Shown here: in pieces, positions 59,125 to 64,000 of the stretch | Layout: each line of letters begins with the position of its first letter | Numbering within the stretch: position 1 is the first letter of the stretch | From: Lachnospiraceae bacterium | GTDB lineage: Bacteria > Bacillota > Clostridia > Lachnospirales > Lachnospiraceae | NCBI GenBank assembly: GCA_017476665.1 | Contig: JAFUZJ010000041.1 | Coordinates: 1-64,000 of the forward strand | Length of the DNA: 64,000 nucleotides | Direction: 5' to 3' | Program-made: the position numbers and the translations under genes | Notes under the pieces: generated by a model | Database searches by the model: none | What the model was told of the DNA's origin: nothing | The model's input: the letters and a program-made list of their open reading frames with translations, nothing else

Positions 59125-59136
59125 GAGGCGCCTTTT
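59107..59136. terminator. Bidirectional terminator enclosing the PIG-L stop codon
   Basis: AAAAGGCGCC (59107-59116) pairs with GGCGCCTTTT (59127-59136). The stop codon TAA lies in the loop, so the last codons form the left arm. It also serves the convergent gene ending at 59155. Confidence 0.85.
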
Positions 59137-59154
59137 GGTTCTTTCCGTTGCCTG

Positions 59155-60822
59155 TCAAAAATGTACTAGAATATAATCCCCTCTGTCCACAATAGATCCC
59201 TCCTGAGGAAAACAAGGCAGGTCTACCGCATAGTTCTCTGCCTCCTGATATAAAGTTTGATTTATCAGGGGTAAAAAATCATGTCCGTGAAATCTCAAAA
59301 AAGCAATGATCTGTTCATCACTTCCAAAAGCATTCTTCCCCCAACTGATTACAGAAAGGGAAGGTGTCTGCGCCACCCATACTCCATACCCCCGATAAAA
59401 CTTTTCCAGCAAATGCTCATCGATTGGATCCGTAATCCGCTTCATCCGATAGAATGTCTCGGAATTGTATGCCACATAAGCGGATTCCACGATTCCTCTC
59501 GGATTCTCCCATTCTCCTGTGAAAGAAATGGGCTTTGAAATGTCATAGTCAGCCTCAAGTTCATAAGCCACCCTAAGCAGATACTCCTTTGCACATTCGT
59601 ACTTCATATAGTCAACATAAAACCAGTGATTCAGATCTGCACATTGATTCCATAAAAATACAATTGCCACTATAACGAAGATTCCTTGCAATCCCCCCGC
59701 CAGCCGGGGCTTACGGTCAAGTTTACCGGTCAGTTCTGATACAGCACAGGATGCCACTAAAAACCCAAAGCCACAAAACAGCGGCAAAAACTGAGCAGAA
59801 CGATACAAAGTGGCTTTCCCTTCTACAACTGCAAGTAGAAATGCAGCCATAAAACACATGATCAGCACCGCCAATATTCTTCCGTTTTTTTGGCTGATGC
59901 TCTTCCAAATGCTATATACGAAAAGGAGAATAACCGCATACACAAAGATCCGGATTAGGTAATAGACATAACCAAATACACCATACATAACAAAAAGCCG
60001 CTTGAGGATCATCGCAAATTCCGCCCAGGCTCCCGGTTCCAGGATCCATCCCAGCAATTCTCCCATCGAACGCTGTACAGCTTCGTCCTGCAAATTGGAA
60101 AGTCCCCAGATTACGATCACGCTCTTAATGATGACTGCCCGCAATACAACACCGCACCCTGCAGTAATAGCTGCCATGCACAGTTTTCCCAGAACCTTTC
60201 GATTGCCCATGACACACTCTGCCCAAAGTATCATCAATACCCCAGTCAGCCATACGATCATAAAAGATTCATAGCATCCCAATGCAAAGGTTAACAGCAG
60301 AACAGAAAAAATCGCTTTCCTCAGATTCTTTTTCCACATTCCTTCCTGATATACGATCAAAAATTCCCTAAATCCATATAAACTGAATCCCACTGCCAGA
60401 TATCCCAGCGCAATCCCGTTGTGAAGAAAATACGTGAACACCTCTGCGATCAAAGGGCAGGATAAGAAGATGCAGGAAAAGAACCAATAGCCATATCGCG
60501 GCACTTTATCGCCCAGCACAGACACGAACACGCCGCCCCAGACGGTTACCGCGATCATCAAAAGCACTACCGCGGCAAAGTCGGTAAGAAACGGTGCAAA
60601 TTCCGATAAGGAAAGAAACTTATTCAATACAAACAAAACCCAGCGTCCCACTACCGCCGCCAGTCCTTCTTCAAAATAATAGGCATATGGTGTATCGTCA
60701 ATTCCCATGGCAGGATGTATGATTTTGAAGCCATAACTGCAAATTGCCGTTAAAGTCAACAGGATCATATAGATTTTGTGAAAATATACTTTTCTAATGT
60801 TTGTGATCAGTCTTTCCATCAT
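59155..60822 (-). CDS. GtrII-like membrane glucosyltransferase
   Basis: 555 residues with about ten hydrophobic segments (residues 15-400) and a C-terminal soluble portion. Near the N-terminus GIDDTPYAYYFEEGLAAVVG-RWVLFVL shows the acidic and GRW residues typical of Glucos_trans_II (GtrII) proteins. These move a glucosyl group from an undecaprenyl-phosphate carrier onto an outer glycan. GtrA-type flippases encoded at 56497 and 63658 would be logical partners. It may belong to an O-glycosylation or polysaccharide side-chain system. Confidence 0.8.
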   Translation of the reverse strand: MMERLITNIRKVYFHKIYMILLTLTAICSYGFKIIHPAMGIDDTPYAYYFEEGLAAVVGRWVLFVLNKFLSLSEFAPFLTDFAAVVLLMIAVTVWGGVFVSVLGDKVPRYGYWFFSCIFLSCPLIAEVFTYFLHNGIALGYLAVGFSLYGFREFLIVYQEGMWKKNLRKAIFSVLLLTFALGCYESFMIVWLTGVLMILWAECVMGNRKVLGKLCMAAITAGCGVVLRAVIIKSVIVIWGLSNLQDEAVQRSMGELLGWILEPGAWAEFAMILKRLFVMYGVFGYVYYLIRIFVYAVILLFVYSIWKSISQKNGRILAVLIMCFMAAFLLAVVEGKATLYRSAQFLPLFCGFGFLVASCAVSELTGKLDRKPRLAGGLQGIFVIVAIVFLWNQCADLNHWFYVDYMKYECAKEYLLRVAYELEADYDISKPISFTGEWENPRGIVESAYVAYNSETFYRMKRITDPIDEHLLEKFYRGYGVWVAQTPSLSVISWGKNAFGSDEQIIAFLRFHGHDFLPLINQTLYQEAENYAVDLPCFPQEGSIVDRGDYILVHF

Positions 60823-60865
60823 GTGCTGTCATATCCTTTCGCGCCTTGGCGAACATATTACAAAA

Positions 60866-60892
60866 CAGAGGCTGGCGCAAAGCCAACCTCTG
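60866..60892 (-). terminator. Terminator of ppdK
   Basis: On the minus strand CAGAGGTTGGC and GCCAGCCTCTG form an 11-bp stem with a 5-base loop, followed by TTTTGTAAT. It is 17 bp past the ppdK stop. Confidence 0.85.
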
Positions 60893-60908
60893 CCTCGGAA
60901 AATCAATC

Positions 60909-63548
60909 TTATTTATTCTCTGCGATAGCGGCCTGCGCAGCTGCCAACCTGGCGATGGGCACACGGAACGGTGAACAGGACACGTAATCCAATCCAATCT
61001 TATGACAGAACTCTACGGAAGCAGGATCTCCACCGTGCTCTCCGCAGATACCGATGTGAAGCTTCGGATTGACCGGTCTTCCCAACTTGATGGTCATATC
61101 CATCAACTTGCCTACACCGTTCTGATCCAGCTTTGCAAACGGATCGTTCTCAAAAATCTTCGCCTCATAGTAAGCATTCAGAAACTTACCTGCATCGTCA
61201 CGGGAGAAGCCGAAGGTCATCTGGGTCAGATCATTGGTACCGAAGCAGAAGAAATCCGCCTCCTTCGCGATCTCATCCGCCGTAAGCGCTGCACGGGGAA
61301 TCTCGATCATCGTACCCACTTCATATTCCAGATTGACACCGGATGCTGCAATCTCTGCATCGGCGGTTTCCACTACGATCTTCTTCACGTACTGCAGCTC
61401 TTTCACTTCACAGATGAGCGGGATCATGATCTCAGGCTTCACCTTCCAGTCAGTATGCGCTTTCTGCACCTCGATTGCCGCACGGATCACAGCCTTGGTC
61501 TGCATCTTTGCGATTTCGGGATAAGTAACCGACAAACGGCAGCCCCTGTGCCCCATCATCGGGTTGAACTCATGCAATCCGGAAATGATATTCTTGATGG
61601 TTTCCACCGGCTTGCCCTGTGTTTTGGCCAGCTTTTCAATATCAGCGTCCTCGGTAGGCACGAACTCATGAAGAGGCGGATCCAGGAAACGGATTGTCAC
61701 GGGATATCCCTCCAACGCCTCATAGAGTGCCTTGAAATCACCCTGCTGGTAAGGCAGTATCTTCTCCAATGCTGCCTCTCTCTCCTCCACGGTATCGGAA
61801 CAGATCATCTCACGGAATGCCGCGATACGATCCTCCTCAAAGAACATGTGCTCGGTACGGCAGAGGCCAATCCCCTCCGCTCCCAGCTCTCTTGCTTTCT
61901 TTGCATCTGCAGGCGTATCCGCATTGGTACGCACCTTCAGTCTGCGGAACTTGTCCGCCCAATCCATGACACGTCCAAACTCACCTGCGATGGTAGCGTC
62001 CACGGTCTTAATCTCGCCGTCATAAATATTACCGGTGGTGCCGTCAATGGAAAGCCAGTCGCCCTCATGGAACTCTTTACCCGCCAGTGTAAATCTCTTG
62101 TTTTCTTCGTCCATGGCGATCTCACCACAGCCGGACACACAGCAGGTACCCATACCACGGGCAACCACAGCCGCATGGGATGTCATACCGCCGCGCACCG
62201 TCAGGATGCCCTGAGACACCTTCATGCCGGTGATATCCTCGGGAGAAGTCTCCAGACAGACCAGAACGACTCTCTCGCCTCTGCCTGCCCAGATTTCCGC
62301 ATCCTCCGCGGAAAATACAATCTTACCGCATGCCGCCCCGGGAGATGCACCCAGGCCCTTGCCGATCGGCGTAGCCGCTTTCAGGGCAGCGGCGTCAAAC
62401 TGCGGATGCAGCAGCGTATCCAGATTTCTGGGATCGATCATGGCAACCGCCTCAGCTTCCGTCTTCATGCCCTCATCCACCAGGTCACATGCAATCTTCA
62501 ATGCCGCCTGTGCGGTTCTCTTACCGTTGCGGCACTGCAGCATATACAGTTTTCCGTTCTCCACGGTGAACTCCATATCCTGCATATCATGATAATGATT
62601 CTCCAAAAGTCCACACACATCTACAAACTGCTTATATGCCTGCGGGAACTTCTCCTCCATCTGAGAAATGGGCATCGGTGTACGCACGCCCGCTACCACA
62701 TCCTCGCCCTGGGCGTTGGTCAGGAACTCACCCATCAGCTTTTTCTCACCGGTGGCCGGATCACGGGTAAACGCCACACCGGTACCGGAATTCTCATTCA
62801 GGTTACCGAATACCATAGGCATCACATTCACAGCAGTTCCCCAGGAATACGGGATGTCATTGTCGCGGCGATATACATTCGCGCGGGGGTTGTCCCAGGA
62901 ACGGAACACCGCACGCACCGCTTCCTTCAGCTGAACCACGGGATCCGTCGGAAAATCCTCTCCCAGCTGCTTCTTATATTCCGCCTTAAACTGCTCTGCC
63001 AGCTCTTTCAGATCGGCTGCAGTCAGATCCACGTCATAAACAACACCCTTCTTCGTCTTCATCTCATCGATGAGCTGCTCAAAATACTTCTTTCCCACTT
63101 CCATGACCACATCCGAGAACATCTGGATGAAACGTCTGTAGGAATCATATACAAAACGCTCAAACTTCGGGTCAGGATTGCCTGCGATCATCGCTGCAAC
63201 CACATCGTCATTCAGTCCGAGATTCAGGATCGTATCCATCATACCGGGCATGGAAGCTCTCGCGCCGGAACGCACGGAAACAAGCAAAGGATTTTTCAGA
63301 TCACCAAATTTCTTACCGTTGATCTCCTCCATTTTACCCACATATTCCATGATCTGTCCCATGATCTCGTCATTGATCTGCCGTCCGTCCTCATAGTACT
63401 GAGTACATGCCTCTGTGGTAATGGTGAATCCCTGCGGAACCGGAAGACCGATATTGGTCATCTCGGAGAGGTTCGCGCCCTTGCCGCCAAGGAGTTCTCT
63501 CATGCCTGCATTCCCTTCGGTAAATAAATACACCCATTTTTTACTCAT
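60909..63548 (-). CDS. ppdK: Pyruvate, phosphate dikinase
   Basis: About 879 residues from the ATG at 63548 (site GGGAG). N-terminal ATP-grasp portion starts WVYLFTEGNAGMRELLGGKG with RSGARASMPGMMDTILNLG. The swivelling domain has the phospho-His loop GGMTSHAAVVARGMGTCCVS (about residue 455). The C-terminal PEP/pyruvate barrel has PMMGHRGCRLSVTYPEI, FGTNDLTQMTFGFSRDD and GICGEHGGDP. It interconverts pyruvate, ATP and Pi with PEP, AMP and PPi, a key glycolytic or gluconeogenic step in Clostridia. Promoter at 63626-63654. Confidence 0.97.
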   Translation of the reverse strand: MSKKWVYLFTEGNAGMRELLGGKGANLSEMTNIGLPVPQGFTITTEACTQYYEDGRQINDEIMGQIMEYVGKMEEINGKKFGDLKNPLLVSVRSGARASMPGMMDTILNLGLNDDVVAAMIAGNPDPKFERFVYDSYRRFIQMFSDVVMEVGKKYFEQLIDEMKTKKGVVYDVDLTAADLKELAEQFKAEYKKQLGEDFPTDPVVQLKEAVRAVFRSWDNPRANVYRRDNDIPYSWGTAVNVMPMVFGNLNENSGTGVAFTRDPATGEKKLMGEFLTNAQGEDVVAGVRTPMPISQMEEKFPQAYKQFVDVCGLLENHYHDMQDMEFTVENGKLYMLQCRNGKRTAQAALKIACDLVDEGMKTEAEAVAMIDPRNLDTLLHPQFDAAALKAATPIGKGLGASPGAACGKIVFSAEDAEIWAGRGERVVLVCLETSPEDITGMKVSQGILTVRGGMTSHAAVVARGMGTCCVSGCGEIAMDEENKRFTLAGKEFHEGDWLSIDGTTGNIYDGEIKTVDATIAGEFGRVMDWADKFRRLKVRTNADTPADAKKARELGAEGIGLCRTEHMFFEEDRIAAFREMICSDTVEEREAALEKILPYQQGDFKALYEALEGYPVTIRFLDPPLHEFVPTEDADIEKLAKTQGKPVETIKNIISGLHEFNPMMGHRGCRLSVTYPEIAKMQTKAVIRAAIEVQKAHTDWKVKPEIMIPLICEVKELQYVKKIVVETADAEIAASGVNLEYEVGTMIEIPRAALTADEIAKEADFFCFGTNDLTQMTFGFSRDDAGKFLNAYYEAKIFENDPFAKLDQNGVGKLMDMTIKLGRPVNPKLHIGICGEHGGDPASVEFCHKIGLDYVSCSPFRVPIARLAAAQAAIAENK

Positions 63549-63625
63549 TCTTCTTCTCCCTCTTCTCACATTGGTTTTCGTAACATAAGAATCATTCAGC
63601 ACCTGTTAAATTATCTATTATGCAG

Positions 63626-63654
63626 ATTATACCAGTATGTGAAAAAAATATCAA
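63626..63654 (-). promoter_or_regulatory. Promoter of ppdK
   Basis: On the minus strand TTGATA (63654-63649), 17-bp spacer, TATAAT (63631-63626). It would give a leader of about 70 nt. Confidence 0.7.
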
Positions 63655-63657
63655 CAT

Positions 63658-64000
63658 CTATTCCATCTTTTTTTGCCGATATGCCCAATACTTGTTCGTC
63701 ACAAAGTTTAAAGGCACTGTGATCAACAGATTCAGCCCTGCCGCCAGCACATTTCCCAGAAATTTCTCATCAAATCCATTCATACCTTTTGCAGCAAACC
63801 ATTCGGCCGGGACTCCCATCCAACGGCTGATCCGCAGGATATCGATCCAGAATATGAGCAATAAGGCGCTGACAACATATCCCCCCAGATAAGCCACATA
63901 CGTCTTTCCCAGCACCTTCCACCAAACTCTTTTCTCGGCCCCCTCCTGCTCCTTGAACACATACCGGTTGCTCCAGTAATAGGCATTCAGCACACTGATG
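63658..64000 (-). CDS. GtrA-family membrane protein (N-terminus outside window)
   Basis: The frame stays open to the window end. At least 113 residues are visible, including SVLNAYYWSNRYVFKEQEGA, a helix around GGYVVSALLLIFWIDIL and the final GLNLLITVPLNFVTNKYWAY followed by RQKKME. This is the GtrA-like C-terminal pattern, a small flippase for polyprenyl-phosphate sugars. An ATG at 63993 is internal, since the upstream codons still match the family. It is probably linked to the GT2/GtrII glycan functions encoded at 56497-60822. Confidence 0.85.
   Translation of the reverse strand, partial: ISVLNAYYWSNRYVFKEQEGAEKRVWWKVLGKTYVAYLGGYVVSALLLIFWIDILRISRWMGVPAEWFAAKGMNGFDEKFLGNVLAAGLNLLITVPLNFVTNKYWAYRQKKME

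Noticed and set aside
61002..63527. Long plus-strand open frame opposite ppdK
   Set aside because: It is an antisense shadow of the clear ppdK gene; it has no ribosome site and its protein is rich in His, Arg, Leu and Ile without domain motifs.
1..64000. tRNA, rRNA, integrase or transposase genes
   Set aside because: None was recognised on either strand by eye; a tRNAscan or HMM search would be needed to exclude small ones completely.

Overview
The window looks like chromosomal DNA of a Gram-positive anaerobe of the class Clostridia, most likely Lachnospiraceae. This is inferred from protein families: HemZ, a PurF with a processed N-terminus and Fe-S cysteines, adjacent DUF5717/DUF5716-type genes, a DUF4317-like protein, pyruvate phosphate dikinase, and purine genes led by strong AGGAGG ribosome sites. 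No rRNA, tRNA, CRISPR array, complete transposase or integrase was found. Most genes are on the minus strand.

Region 1 (1-4.7 kb): a minus-strand operon of a sigma-70-like factor, a membrane protein, an ABC ATPase and an ABC permease. The permease end is tandemly duplicated, and a chimeric 29-codon ORF marks the junction. Region 2 (4.7-18 kb): an AT-richer accessory segment with HigBA and DinJ/YafQ-type toxin-antitoxin modules, two small XRE regulators, a decayed DUF4143-type gene and a probable type I toxin with its own promoter and terminator. It also holds a seven-gene minus-strand cluster: two PlsC-like acyltransferases, two adenylate-forming ligases, an EctA-like acetyltransferase and two unusual membrane proteins. 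That cluster looks like an undescribed pathway for an acylated product.

Region 3 (18-35 kb): core housekeeping genes, namely hemZ, a metallo-hydrolase gene, rel, apt, a CBS-domain protein gene resembling c-di-AMP-binding DarB/CbpB, a SEC-C protein gene, a HAD hydrolase gene, a LysR regulator gene, and purine genes purA, purB, purF and purC with trpF among them. A second PurF paralogue lacks the glutaminase catalytic cysteine but keeps the PRPP loop and the Fe-S cysteines. Region 4 (35-42 kb): four consecutive genes of unknown function (large DUF5717-like protein, Hsp70/actin-fold DUF5716-like protein, helical-repeat protein, coiled-coil membrane protein). They look like one envelope or cytoskeleton-linked machine.

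Region 5 (42-53 kb): two ABC exporters (one with a YtrA-type GntR regulator), a SpoIID-like peptidoglycan protein, a membrane EAL phosphodiesterase, a chemoreceptor gene broken by an amber codon, and a peptide deformylase homologue with its catalytic Glu changed to Gln. Region 6 (53-64 kb): a diguanylate cyclase and an envelope-glycan neighbourhood (GT2-GtrA fusion, NAGPA-type glycosidase, anchored protein, PIG-L deacetylase, GtrII-like transferase, and a GtrA protein running off the end), with ppdK between the last two.
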